From Acinetobacter qingfengensis (GTDB lineage Bacteria > Pseudomonadota > Gammaproteobacteria > Pseudomonadales > Moraxellaceae), in contig NZ_VXKN01000007.1 in NCBI RefSeq assembly GCF_008693185.1, positions 62,001 through 126,000 of the forward strand: a stretch of DNA of 64,000 bases. Direction: 5' to 3'. How positions within the stretch are numbered: position 1 is the first letter of the stretch; every line of letters starts with the position of its first letter. Of this stretch, positions 39,801-48,308 are shown one piece after another. A program made the position numbers and the translations under genes. The notes under the pieces are model-generated. The model did not search any database, was not told the origin of the DNA, and worked only from the letters and a program-made list of their open reading frames with translations.

Positions 39801-41594
39801 TCAGCGACTTGCTTGAGAAGAAGATTGGCTTGCAGCGATATAATTTCGCCACCCACCGAAATGGCTGATATTGATAGCATCCTGAAGTGCATAAGCCTCA
39901 CAAATAAAGCCTTTTACCCATGAGCCATCTTGTAATTGCACATTGCCGATGCCTAATGGTGCTGGCACTTCGGCAACAATTGCACCAAATAGTGCATTTG
40001 GAATTTCCCATACTTCTACCGCAATACAATCTCCTTGCTCGACATATTGCAAACCGGGTTTGGGTGGTGTGGTATTATTTAAGGCATACAATTGATAATG
40101 TGCCGAGGTCTGTGTTTTTTGCAGTAATACCCCTTGTCGTGTGGTCAGTTGAAAATTAAGTGGCATACCACTTAAATGTGCGCCTACCACTGCCAAACGA
40201 ACATAATGTGAAGACTCAATCGGCAAACTTGGCTGATAAAATTTAGCATTTGTTTGTACTGAACAACCGACTGCTAAATTACTTAGTTCCTGCCACTGTT
40301 GTCCCAAACGAGCCAATGCCTGATCTTGCCAAGCTGGTGCAATAAAGGTAACACCAGAGGGTAAACCATCCGCACGAATAACATTAGGTAAAGCCAAAGC
40401 ACTTAAATCTGCCAAATTGACAAAATTGGTATAAGCCCCCATCTGACTATTCTTATTGATTGGATCAGCTTCAACCGCCTCAATGGTATAAATAGTCGGT
40501 GCAGTTGGCACCATTAAAGCATCATAATTTGCCAATACAGTTTGTATCTGGCGTTGTAAATGAGCACGATCATATTCTGCCTGCATCACATCAGTGGCTT
40601 TAAACTGGTCTGCCTGTGCAATGATTTGTGCAATTACTGGATGACATTGTTCACGTGTCACCAATCGCTCTACCGCAACTGTACGTTCTGCTACCCAAGC
40701 CTTGTTATATAATGATGCTGCTAATTCATTAAAAATTGAAAAATCAATCGCCTCTACTTTATAACCCAGTTGCTTAATTTTCAGAATTGCCTGTTGGAAA
40801 GCATAATGACTTTCTACATCATCATAAAACTGTAACTGCTTTGGAATGGCAATTTTATATTTAGAAAAAGAGGCTGCTACATTTTCCGGGTGATGACGAG
40901 AATAATCATCTCCTGCATCATAACCCTGCATGATTTGTGCAACTTCCCAAGCATCATCTACATTAAGGGCAAAAATTGAAATCACATCAATTAAACGACA
41001 AGCCGGAATCAAACCTTGACTGGAAAACCACCCTTTAGTCGGTTTCAATCCCACAATATTATTATGTCCAGCCGGCACACGACCCGAGCCTGCGGTATCG
41101 GTACCCAAAGCAAAAGGCACCTGCCCTTTCGCCACTGCAACCGATGAACCGGAACTGGAACCACCACTGATATACTCTGGATTAAAACTATTTTGCACTG
41201 CACCGTAAGGAGAACGTATGCCAACCAATCCTGTGGCAAACTGATCCAAATTAGTTTTGCCAATTACAATTGCACCAGCCTGCTTTAATTTCGCCACCAC
41301 CGTTGCATCTTGCTCAGCCATGTAAGCAGCATCAGGACAGGCCGCAGTAGTATAGAATCCTGCAACATCAATATTGTCCTTCACCGCAAATGGTATGCCG
41401 TATAAAGGTAATACTTTAGAATCTTGATGATTTAAGACGTCAATCTGCTGTTGTAACTGCTCCCGACTTGCCAGAGAAATCCATGCATGGTTATGATTAT
41501 CGATACTTGTGACATAAGCATATAAATCATCAAGTTCGAAGTATTTCTCCTGATAGGCAGTACGCCAATCCTGTAGTGTCCAAAATTCTTGCAC
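39801..41594 (-). CDS. atzF: Allophanate hydrolase
   Basis: The 597-residue enzyme splits allophanate into CO2 and ammonia, the last step of guanidine or urea carboxylation pathways. The N-terminal amidase-signature domain has the Ser-cisSer-Lys triad: Lys72 (FAVKDNID), the GGSSSGS motif (144-150) and nucleophile Ser170 in GTDTAGSGR. From about residue 470 comes the allophanate-hydrolase C-terminal domain (VRLAVVGAHLSGMPLNFQL), which decarboxylates the intermediate. Presence of both domains separates it from generic amidases. It lies 9 bases after the NikR-like gene, in an operon with it. Confidence 0.93.
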   Translation of the reverse strand: MQEFWTLQDWRTAYQEKYFELDDLYAYVTSIDNHNHAWISLASREQLQQQIDVLNHQDSKVLPLYGIPFAVKDNIDVAGFYTTAACPDAAYMAEQDATVVAKLKQAGAIVIGKTNLDQFATGLVGIRSPYGAVQNSFNPEYISGGSSSGSSVAVAKGQVPFALGTDTAGSGRVPAGHNNIVGLKPTKGWFSSQGLIPACRLIDVISIFALNVDDAWEVAQIMQGYDAGDDYSRHHPENVAASFSKYKIAIPKQLQFYDDVESHYAFQQAILKIKQLGYKVEAIDFSIFNELAASLYNKAWVAERTVAVERLVTREQCHPVIAQIIAQADQFKATDVMQAEYDRAHLQRQIQTVLANYDALMVPTAPTIYTIEAVEADPINKNSQMGAYTNFVNLADLSALALPNVIRADGLPSGVTFIAPAWQDQALARLGQQWQELSNLAVGCSVQTNAKFYQPSLPIESSHYVRLAVVGAHLSGMPLNFQLTTRQGVLLQKTQTSAHYQLYALNNTTPPKPGLQYVEQGDCIAVEVWEIPNALFGAIVAEVPAPLGIGNVQLQDGSWVKGFICEAYALQDAINISHFGGWRNYIAASQSSSQASR

Positions 41595-41603
41595 GGTTTA
41601 ATC

Positions 41604-42038
41604 CTACTGGTTTTGTTGTAATGGCGGCATAACGGCCTCCATTAATTCAAGATGCCCTTTTACCACACCCTTTATTGCAATAAATTGCTGGCTTATTTGT
41701 TGTAAATCACTACTTACGCCTTGTAACAGCATGACTTCCAAAATTTTATTTTGATCTAGTTGCACCGTGAGGGAACTAATCACTTGTTCCAGATATTCAT
41801 GTTGTAGATCTGCAACCTGCAAACGAATATTGGTAAAGTTACGATCGTATAATAAGGTTAATGTTCCAGCCATGACCGCATTGGTGACAGCCTGTTGCTC
41901 CACTAAACGATGATTAATCATATCGACCAATGCCTGAGAACGACTATCAAAACCCTGCTGAATAATCATCTGATCCAGTGCCTCTAAAGTATCTTCTGGA
42001 ACAGTAATACTAATTCGGGTAAGTTTTTGTTTTGCCAT
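41604..42038 (-). CDS. NikR-like ribbon-helix-helix regulator lacking most nickel ligands
   Basis: The 144-residue protein keeps the full NikR architecture: an N-terminal ribbon-helix-helix (TRISITVPEDTLEALDQMI, with Arg8, Ser10 and Thr12 aligning with the base-reading Arg3, Thr5 and Thr7 of E. coli NikR) and a C-terminal ACT-like domain (LEVMLLQGVSSDLQQISQQF, GVVKGHLEL). Of the nickel ligands His76, His87, His89 and Cys95, only the first is kept (His80); the others are Thr91, Gln93 and Ile99. A nickel-sensing role is therefore unlikely. It is encoded with allophanate hydrolase, and three NikR-spaced dyads lie at the promoters of this region. Confidence 0.88.
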   Translation of the reverse strand: MAKQKLTRISITVPEDTLEALDQMIIQQGFDSRSQALVDMINHRLVEQQAVTNAVMAGTLTLLYDRNFTNIRLQVADLQHEYLEQVISSLTVQLDQNKILEVMLLQGVSSDLQQISQQFIAIKGVVKGHLELMEAVMPPLQQNQ

Positions 42039-42049
42039 TGATTTGTACC

Positions 42050-42172
42050 TTAACGTCTATTTAAATCATCATAGTATGTCTGATAAAAACGGGCGCGTGC
42101 AGTAAAAATCCGAGCTAATCGCTGTAAAAGCCATATTACAAACCGACGATTGTGACTGAGGAAACGGCTCAT
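42050..42172 (-). CDS. Small arginine-rich protein (40 residues), candidate leader of the regulator operon
   Basis: The ORF begins MSRFLSHNRRFVIWLLQRLA and ends YYDDLNRR, with GGAG placed 5 bases before the ATG. It lies between operator copy 3 and the NikR-like gene, which starts 11 bases after its stop, so it is the first reading frame of that transcript. It has 9 arginines and one amphipathic hydrophobic stretch. No family is recognised. It may be a true small protein or a translated leader. Its position and binding site support it; its short length limits confidence. Confidence 0.45.
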   Translation of the reverse strand: MSRFLSHNRRFVIWLLQRLARIFTARARFYQTYYDDLNRR

Positions 42173-42184
42173 ATTCTCTCCTTA

Positions 42185-42212
42185 ATATTACTTTTTGTAG
42201 ATTTCGTAATAC
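42185..42212 (-). promoter_or_regulatory. NikR-like operator, copy 3 (regulator/allophanate hydrolase operon)
   Basis: Read on the - strand it is GTATTA-N16-TAATAT, one base from the perfect dyad. It directly follows the predicted transcription start of the sigma-54 element at 42224-42240, so autoregulation is likely. Confidence 0.75.
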
Positions 42213-42223
42213 TTATCTTATTA

Positions 42224-42240
42224 AGCATGATTTATGCCAG
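42224..42240 (-). promoter_or_regulatory. Sigma-54-type promoter of the regulator/allophanate hydrolase operon
   Basis: On the - strand, CTGGCATAAATCATGCT has the TGGCA and TGC blocks with the exact 10-base gap between GG and GC. Predicted start is about 42213. Confidence 0.7.
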
Positions 42241-42388
42241 TTTTAGAAAAGCAAATCATTTAAAAATTAAAGAAAATTGCACTATATTTGATCAGAACAA
42301 AGGTTATGATGAGATAGATGCTTTTAAAAAGCTCTATTTTTTATGATTGATACCATAAGCATCATCAAATTTAAGGAATACCCTCTGT

Positions 42389-43012
42389 ATGCAACAGGAA
42401 AAAATTATTTTATATTCGACACCATTGTCTGGACACTGTCATAAAGTTGAACAATTCCTGTTATTTCTCGATTTGCCTTATGAAATTATTCATGCACCAA
42501 GTGAAATACGAACAACAGAAACGTTTAGGCATTTAAATCCCTTGCAACAAATTCCACTGTTAATTGATGACCAAAAAATTATTACTGACAGTAATGCAAT
42601 TTTAATTTATCTAGCAAAACAGTATGCACCCAACAGCCACTGGTTACCTGACAATCCAGTAGATGCCGCAGAAGTTCAACGATGGCTGTCCATTGCCGCA
42701 GGTGAAATAAAGTATGGTTGTGCAATTGCGCGAGCAGTGAAGCAATGGGATTATCAGGAAAATTTAGAACATGCGCAAACAATTGCAAAAAGAATATTGG
42801 TATTTATTGAACAGCACTTACAACAACGAAAATGGTTAGCAACTGCAAACATAACCATTGCCGATCTATCTTGTTATGCTTATATTGCACATATCCCTGA
42901 AGGGGGAATTTCTTTGGTACCTTACCCTACGATTTGCCACTGGCTTAAACGAATTGAACTATTACCGAAATTTAAGACAATGCCAAAACTACAGCATTAT
43001 AGCAATGACTAG
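42389..43012 (+). CDS. Glutathione S-transferase-family protein
   Basis: A 207-residue cytosolic protein with an N-terminal thioredoxin-like domain (IILYSTPLSGHCHKVEQFLLFLDLPYEII, cis-Pro motif QIPLLIDD, glutathione-contact DSNAILIYLA) and an all-helical C-terminal domain (ANITIADLSCYAYIAHI, with the N-capping box). Substrate is unknown. It is transcribed opposite to the guanidine genes on both sides and has no obvious link to them. AAGGAAT precedes the ATG at a long spacing. Confidence 0.85.
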   Translation: MQQEKIILYSTPLSGHCHKVEQFLLFLDLPYEIIHAPSEIRTTETFRHLNPLQQIPLLIDDQKIITDSNAILIYLAKQYAPNSHWLPDNPVDAAEVQRWLSIAAGEIKYGCAIARAVKQWDYQENLEHAQTIAKRILVFIEQHLQQRKWLATANITIADLSCYAYIAHIPEGGISLVPYPTICHWLKRIELLPKFKTMPKLQHYSND

Positions 43013-43044
43013 GCTTTGTTAAAATTTTATCTTTAAAATGAAAA

Positions 43045-43070
43045 ATGAGTCATATTAAAATATGACTCAT
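43045..43070. terminator. Bidirectional terminator between GST and carboxylase genes
   Basis: ATGAGTCATATT and AATATGACTCAT are exact reverse complements separated by two bases (effective loop larger), flanked by A-rich and T-rich DNA, between two convergent genes. Confidence 0.75.
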
Positions 43071-43077
43071 CGCATGC

Positions 43078-46000
43078 TCAATCCATTAAGGATAAAGTAA
43101 ACAACACCTGTCCGGTCTTCACAGTATGACCTTTTTCTGCCAGCACTTCATGTACTTTCATTTTTTCTGGTGCAACAATTGGAATTTCAATTTTCATAGC
43201 TTCAATCACCGCCAAGATCTGCCCTTCCTCAACAATATCACCGACTGCACATTCAACTTTCCAGATTGAACCCGGCATGTGTGACTCTACCGCCAAACCA
43301 TTTTCCGGAATAATCACTGCGCTATCATCTTCGACTTCATCCAGCGAATCCGACACATATTCTGCCAAACCTGCTTCATGCCAGCGACGACGTTCCGCTT
43401 CAAAATTTTGCTGTTGCACCTGTTTAAAGGCATGAATACTGTCTTGATGCTCGGTCAAAAAGTCATTGTATTGTTTTAGGTTGAGTACACCTTCTTCAAT
43501 GCGAATGCTTAAGCGTCCAGCCTTGAAGTCTTCGCGCATACTGAGTAATTCTGCTTCACTGACTTCATAAAATTTAATCTGATCAAAGAAACGTAATAAC
43601 CACGGCTTATCGGCTGCAAAGTTGGCGTTTTTACGGTAACGGCTCCACATTTGCGTGGTACGTCCAACAAACTGATAGCCACCCGGTCCTTCCATACCAT
43701 AAACACACATATAAGCACCCCCGATACCGACTGCATTTTCAGGTGTCCATGTGCGTGCCGGATTATATTTGGTGGTCACCAGACGATGCCGTGGATCAAG
43801 TGGTGTCGCCACTGGCGCACCAAGATATACGTCACCCAAGCCCATCACCAGATAATTGGTGTTATAGACAATATCCTTAACTTCCTGTTTCGATACCAAC
43901 CCATTAATACGACGAATAAATTCGACATTATCGGGGCACCACGGCGCATCAGCTCGAACCAGTTGGGTATATTTTTCGGTGGCAAGCTGAGTTTGTGAAT
44001 CTTCCCACGCTAATGGTAAATAAACAGTTCGTGACGGCACCTGCATATTTTTTACATCAGGTAATTGCGTTTCTGCCTGCTGCAATAAATCCAGCAACTG
44101 TTTTTGATCTAAAATAGTTGAATCAAAATGAATTTGCAGCGAACGAATCCCCGGCGTGAGATCAATAATGCCTTCAATCTGTTGATCCTTAACCCATTGC
44201 ATCAGAGCATGAATTCTAAATCTAAGATTAAGATCCAGTACCAAATCACCATATTCAACCAAGAGATAATGGTTGCCTGCCGGACGATACACCACTTGAG
44301 GGGCATCACCCTGTCCGTCCAAAGTAGCCAGTACCGCATCTTTTAAGGTAGCTGTTTCAATCTCAATCTTCGGTAATTGGGCTATATCAGCGACATCTTT
44401 GCTTTGTATCAGATCACGATAAGCAAAGTTTAATGTTTGCGCCTGTGCATAACTAATCGGAATAAATTTGACTTTATCACCGGCTTTGAGTTGTCCAAGT
44501 TTCCATAATTCAGAATGCACCACTACAGCAGGACAGACAAAACCACCCAGACTTGGACCATCAGGCCCCAGAATAATCGGCATATCACCGGTAAAATCTA
44601 TCGCACCAATCGCATAGGCATTGTCATGAATATTTGATGGGTGCAAACCAGCTTCCCCACCATCGGTTCTTGCCCATTGCGGTTTTGGACCGATTAAACG
44701 AATTCCGGTACGACTGGAGTTGTAATGAATTTCAAATTCATGCGCAAAGAAAGTATCAATATCCTCAGGGGTAAAGAAATCCGGTGCTCCATGTGGGCCA
44801 TACATCACTGCAATTTGCCAATGCTGAGCAAATTGCGGTATCTGTTGTGCAGGCAGACCGTTTTGTTGTTGCTGTACTACAGGCATTTCCGTGATCGGTA
44901 ACATATCACCGATCAATACATTACGCCCGGCATGACCACCAAATTGCCCCAGTGTAAACGTCGCCTGACTGCCTAGGTATTCAGGTAATTTCAAACCACC
45001 TTTAATTCCGATATAACTACGGCAGCCTGTAATAACTTTGCCACATTTCAGCACTTGCCCTTTTTTCACGGCAATCGTGCTATACATGGCAAGTTTTTCA
45101 CCATCCAGCGTGGCCTGCATCTCACCACCAGTCAGGACAATCTGGCTATCACAATGAAATTTTAAGGTCGGCCCTTGCAAGGTACATTCCAGACCAGCAG
45201 TATTAAACGGATTGCCAAGTAACTGATTGGCCATATTTAGACTTAAAGGGTCCATCGCACCTGATGGTGGTACGCCTACATCCCAATACCCCAGACGTCC
45301 TGTAACATCCTGCACCGCAGTTTGAATCCCGGCCTGTAACACTTCGATTTTTTGGGTTTTCCAAACAAAGTCATTTAAAAAGCGTGTGGTTTGTCTGCCA
45401 CTTTTAAACACCTCACCAGCCACGATTTCCTGTAAATATTCCAGATTGGTTTCAATCCCAGCAATGCTGGTATTTGCCAGTGTATCGGACATTGCCTGAA
45501 TTGCTTGCTCACGATCAGCAGTCGTGACAATGATTTTGGCAATCATTGGATCGTAAAAAGACGACACAGAAGAACCAGTTTCAACCCAAGTTTCGATCCG
45601 TGCATTCGGGTCAAACTCTACTTCTGTCAATAAACCTGCGCTAGGCTGAAAATTTTTAATCGGGTCTTCGGCATATAAGCGTACCTGAATCGAATGTCCT
45701 TGTGGTGAATCCAATTGCTCAGGTAACACTAAATCACCACTGGCTAAATTCACCATCCATTCAACCAGATCAACCCCAAACACCTGTTCGGTCACACCAT
45801 GTTCAACCTGCAAACGTGTATTCACCTCTAAAAAGTAAAATTCCTGTGTCTGTGTATCCATCACAAATTCAACTGTACCAGCCGAACGATAATTTACCGA
45901 TTGCATTAGTTGAATGGCAATTTTTTGCAGCACATGACGCTGTGTATCGCTTAAATGCGGTGCCGGTGTTTCTTCAATTACTTTTTGATTACGGCGTTGA

Positions 46001-46689
46001 ACTGAACAATCCCGTTCGCCGAGTGCCAGCACATTGCCCTGACCATCACCAAAAATTTGCACCTCGATATGACGGGCATGCTGAACAAATTTTTCCAGAT
46101 AAAGTCCAGCATCCTTAAAGTTGGCTTGTGCCAGATAGGACACGGTGGCATAAGCTTCTTTTAATTCAGCCTCACTCCAGACCAGACGCATACCAATGCC
46201 ACCACCACCTGCAGTACTTTTCAGCATCACTGGATAACCAATTCTTGCAGCTTCGGTTAAGGCTTCGGCTTCATCTGCCAATAAAGCACTACCCGGTAAT
46301 AATGGTACCTGACTTTGGATTGCCAGTTCACGGGCAGTATGTTTTAAACCAAACTCTCGCATTTGCTGAGAAGTTGGCCCGATAAAGGCAATGCCACGCT
46401 GTTCACACAAATCACAAAATTCGGCATTTTCCGATAAAAAACCATAGCCGGGGTGAATGGCATTGGCACCACTATCCAGTGCCACTTGCAGAATTTTTTC
46501 TACATTCAGATAACTTTGGCTGGCTGGTGCTGCACCAATACAAAATGCTTCATCAGCCAGACTAACATGCAGCGAATCCCGATCTGCTTCAGAATATACC
46601 GCAACCGACTGAATCCCAAGATGTTTTAGAGTACGAATAATTCGGCAGGCAATCGCCCCACGATTGGAAATCAGAACTTTATTAAACAT
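43078..46689 (-). CDS. Biotin-dependent urea/guanidine carboxylase
   Basis: The 1203-residue enzyme has the urea-amidolyase carboxylase layout: biotin carboxylase with ATP-grasp (residues 1 to about 450, GGGGIGMR motif), carboxyltransferase halves (AHS2-like, about 460-780, with GRLGYWDVGVPPSGAMDP; AHS1-like, about 810-1020) and a C-terminal biotinyl domain with Lys1166 in EAMKIE. Homologues next to guanidine-I riboswitches and the two deiminase proteins carboxylate guanidine better than urea. The riboswitch and cgd genes in this operon make guanidine the likely substrate, giving carboxyguanidine at the cost of ATP. It follows the deiminase genes by 11 bases. Confidence 0.93.
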   Translation of the reverse strand: MFNKVLISNRGAIACRIIRTLKHLGIQSVAVYSEADRDSLHVSLADEAFCIGAAPASQSYLNVEKILQVALDSGANAIHPGYGFLSENAEFCDLCEQRGIAFIGPTSQQMREFGLKHTARELAIQSQVPLLPGSALLADEAEALTEAARIGYPVMLKSTAGGGGIGMRLVWSEAELKEAYATVSYLAQANFKDAGLYLEKFVQHARHIEVQIFGDGQGNVLALGERDCSVQRRNQKVIEETPAPHLSDTQRHVLQKIAIQLMQSVNYRSAGTVEFVMDTQTQEFYFLEVNTRLQVEHGVTEQVFGVDLVEWMVNLASGDLVLPEQLDSPQGHSIQVRLYAEDPIKNFQPSAGLLTEVEFDPNARIETWVETGSSVSSFYDPMIAKIIVTTADREQAIQAMSDTLANTSIAGIETNLEYLQEIVAGEVFKSGRQTTRFLNDFVWKTQKIEVLQAGIQTAVQDVTGRLGYWDVGVPPSGAMDPLSLNMANQLLGNPFNTAGLECTLQGPTLKFHCDSQIVLTGGEMQATLDGEKLAMYSTIAVKKGQVLKCGKVITGCRSYIGIKGGLKLPEYLGSQATFTLGQFGGHAGRNVLIGDMLPITEMPVVQQQQNGLPAQQIPQFAQHWQIAVMYGPHGAPDFFTPEDIDTFFAHEFEIHYNSSRTGIRLIGPKPQWARTDGGEAGLHPSNIHDNAYAIGAIDFTGDMPIILGPDGPSLGGFVCPAVVVHSELWKLGQLKAGDKVKFIPISYAQAQTLNFAYRDLIQSKDVADIAQLPKIEIETATLKDAVLATLDGQGDAPQVVYRPAGNHYLLVEYGDLVLDLNLRFRIHALMQWVKDQQIEGIIDLTPGIRSLQIHFDSTILDQKQLLDLLQQAETQLPDVKNMQVPSRTVYLPLAWEDSQTQLATEKYTQLVRADAPWCPDNVEFIRRINGLVSKQEVKDIVYNTNYLVMGLGDVYLGAPVATPLDPRHRLVTTKYNPARTWTPENAVGIGGAYMCVYGMEGPGGYQFVGRTTQMWSRYRKNANFAADKPWLLRFFDQIKFYEVSEAELLSMREDFKAGRLSIRIEEGVLNLKQYNDFLTEHQDSIHAFKQVQQQNFEAERRRWHEAGLAEYVSDSLDEVEDDSAVIIPENGLAVESHMPGSIWKVECAVGDIVEEGQILAVIEAMKIEIPIVAPEKMKVHEVLAEKGHTVKTGQVLFTLSLMD

Positions 46690-46700
46690 GGATTTACCCC

Positions 46701-47354
46701 TTATTCTGCATCACGCACGATCAGTTGAATCCGTGTCGGGTTATAGGCATTACAGGGATTGTTCAATTGTGGACAATTTGAAATTAAAACGATCAAATCC
46801 ATCTCAGCCTGAATTTCTACATATTTACCCGGTGCAGAAATCCCGTCATCAAATTTCAGATGACCATCGGCAGTCACAGGAACATTCATAAAAAAGTTAA
46901 TATTGGGTCCAATATGGCGCACATTTAAAGCATATTTTTTGGCGACTGGGTGCGTTGCCAAAGCAAACATAAAATTATTGCGGCAACTGTGCATCGGATA
47001 TTTATCATGTGAATAACGCACGGTATTACTTTCACAGGAACAGGCACCACCCAGCGTATCGTGCCGCCCACAATTATCATCGACAATGGTGGCAATCGGA
47101 TTGGCAAAGTTAGTATAGAGCGTGGTGTCCTTTTCCAGATAAATTTGCTGGTTTTGTGCAATAGTATCAGTTGCGCTATATCGCTCTTGCGGATTGGTTG
47201 CACTGATAAACAAGGTGTCCACTGCCTGATTGCCTTCCAGATCAACAATACGGAAATATTGTCCTTTTTTGACTTCACACATCCATGCTTCGCCAGCCGG
47301 ACAGATTTCACTCAATTGTGCATGGTCAAAATGTTGTAATGCCAAATTTGTCAT
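46701..47354 (-). CDS. cgdB: Carboxyguanidine deiminase subunit (urea carboxylase-associated protein 2)
   Basis: A 217-residue DUF1989-family protein. It shows the family blocks ICPAGEAWMCEVKKGQYFRIVDLEGNQAVDTLF, CGRHDTLGGACS and PMHSCRNNFMFAL, with conserved Cys/His residues that probably bind metal, and GPNINFFMNVPV. Together with its neighbour it forms the heteromeric enzyme that removes ammonia from carboxyguanidine to give allophanate. These proteins were long annotated only as urea carboxylase-associated. The letter A or B follows gene order and is not certain. The gap to the next upstream gene is 16 bases. Confidence 0.9.
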   Translation of the reverse strand: MTNLALQHFDHAQLSEICPAGEAWMCEVKKGQYFRIVDLEGNQAVDTLFISATNPQERYSATDTIAQNQQIYLEKDTTLYTNFANPIATIVDDNCGRHDTLGGACSCESNTVRYSHDKYPMHSCRNNFMFALATHPVAKKYALNVRHIGPNINFFMNVPVTADGHLKFDDGISAPGKYVEIQAEMDLIVLISNCPQLNNPCNAYNPTRIQLIVRDAE

Positions 47355-47370
47355 TGTTATTCTCCTGATA

Positions 47371-48111
47371 TTAATAATTGTCTAATGCAAAATAACGCTG
47401 ATTATTGGCAAAACCATTCTGATTTTGCCGGCATGAATCCCGACAAATATCCTGTTGTTGTAATGGCCAGGCTTTAAATAAACGCAGTTGAATATCGGCA
47501 GGCTGATAACTACCCGAAACGTCCAAAGCATGTGGTGCAGCAGATAAAAACAGCAGACAATCCATTTCAAAACGCAATTCGATGATTTGCCCTGAATTAT
47601 CCGAATCACAATAAGACAATGCACCTGAATCATTGGGTGCAACTTTGGAGAATAAATTCAGCGTAGCGGTCAAATCCTGAATGCCTAAAGAAAATTTCGT
47701 CATCTCGACCAGCAAACTGTCCAAGCCATTTTGATACATGGCATTACGTGCATCCTGAAAAGTCTGCTTGCCATAATGTGCTGCAATCTGTCCGGCGGTA
47801 CTTGGTCCACACATCGCATCATTCCAGCCATGATCATCACGGACAATTGATGCCATCACATGACCAAGATCGGAATACAACACATTGCCCGTGCTTAAAT
47901 ATGCCGTATGCTGTGCCTTTAAACTGTCCGGCATATTAAACCGTTCCAGTTTTTCCTGTGCATTGACACAATATAAAGACACATTGGCATTGGCACCCAA
48001 TGCTTCAAATTGTAAAACCGTGCCTTTTGGTATTCGTCCTGACCAGTGATGACCACCGGGTAATACTTCTTGCCAGATTGCCTTTTGCTCATGATAGCTT
48101 GATGTGTTCAT
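47371..48111 (-). CDS. cgdA: Carboxyguanidine deiminase subunit (urea carboxylase-associated protein 1)
   Basis: A 246-residue DUF1989 paralogue and first gene of the carboxylase operon. Signature regions are LPGGHHWSGRIPKGTVLQFEALG, ASIVRDDHGWNDAMCGPSTAG, ARNAMYQNGLDSLLVEM and LNLFSKVAPNDSGAL. The binding site AAGGAG lies 6 bases before the ATG and directly downstream of the guanidine-I riboswitch. The heteromer converts carboxyguanidine to allophanate and ammonia. The last 30 residues (CRDSCRQNQNGFANNQRYFAL) carry an extra pair of cysteines. Confidence 0.9.
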   Translation of the reverse strand: MNTSSYHEQKAIWQEVLPGGHHWSGRIPKGTVLQFEALGANANVSLYCVNAQEKLERFNMPDSLKAQHTAYLSTGNVLYSDLGHVMASIVRDDHGWNDAMCGPSTAGQIAAHYGKQTFQDARNAMYQNGLDSLLVEMTKFSLGIQDLTATLNLFSKVAPNDSGALSYCDSDNSGQIIELRFEMDCLLFLSAAPHALDVSGSYQPADIQLRLFKAWPLQQQDICRDSCRQNQNGFANNQRYFALDNY

Positions 48112-48145
48112 AACAACTCCTTGCGGATAAATCGTTTCAGTTTTA

Positions 48146-48171
48146 GAGATAAATCAATCAACATTTATCTC
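48146..48171 (-). promoter_or_regulatory. Hairpin in the riboswitch expression platform
   Basis: On the - strand GAGATAAAT-loop-ATTTATCTC forms 9 pairs right after the aptamer. Its 5' arm touches the conserved 3' end of the aptamer, as in platforms that compete with ligand-bound folding. No U-run follows, so control may be at translation or by an atypical terminator. Confidence 0.5.
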
Positions 48172-48270
48172 CTGACCTCCCGGGCTTTTATCCCTCCGTG
48201 TAGTTCTTACGAACCGTCATCTCTCGGTCCAGTCATGCTACTTGTGGCAACATCGGAACCCTAGATCACT
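48170..48270 (-). ncRNA. Guanidine-I (ykkC) riboswitch
   Basis: On the - strand the conserved segments appear in order: CTAGGGTTCCG (48254-48264), CTGGACCGAGAGATGACGG, and ACACGGAGGGATAAAAGCCC followed by GGGAGG (to 48177). These are the nearly invariant blocks of the guanidine-I aptamer. It precedes the deiminase/carboxylase operon, where the class normally activates genes when guanidine binds. Confidence 0.95.
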
Positions 48271-48291
48271 TTTTGCTGTTAAATAATGAAA

Positions 48292-48308
48292 AGCAAAGCT
48301 TATGCCAA
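48292..48308 (-). promoter_or_regulatory. Sigma-54-type promoter of the deiminase/carboxylase operon
   Basis: On the - strand, TTGGCATAAGCTTTGCT is a strong match to the -24/-12 consensus (TTGGCA and TTGCT, correct spacing). Predicted start is about 48281, roughly 15 bases before the riboswitch, so the whole aptamer would be transcribed. Confidence 0.8.

Noticed and set aside
42152..42346. GTG-initiated 64-residue + strand ORF with a hydrophobic segment
   Set aside because: It has no ribosome binding site, and it lies over the - strand sigma-54 element and operator of the regulator operon, which explain the sequence better.
43078..46689. Plain urea carboxylase for urea use
   Set aside because: The sequence alone would allow it, but the guanidine-I riboswitch and both carboxyguanidine deiminase genes in the same operon make guanidine the better substrate.
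48146..48171. Classic intrinsic terminator in the guanidine riboswitch platform
   Set aside because: The stem is good but is followed by TAAAACTGAAACG on the - strand with no U-run, so it is reported only as a platform hairpin.
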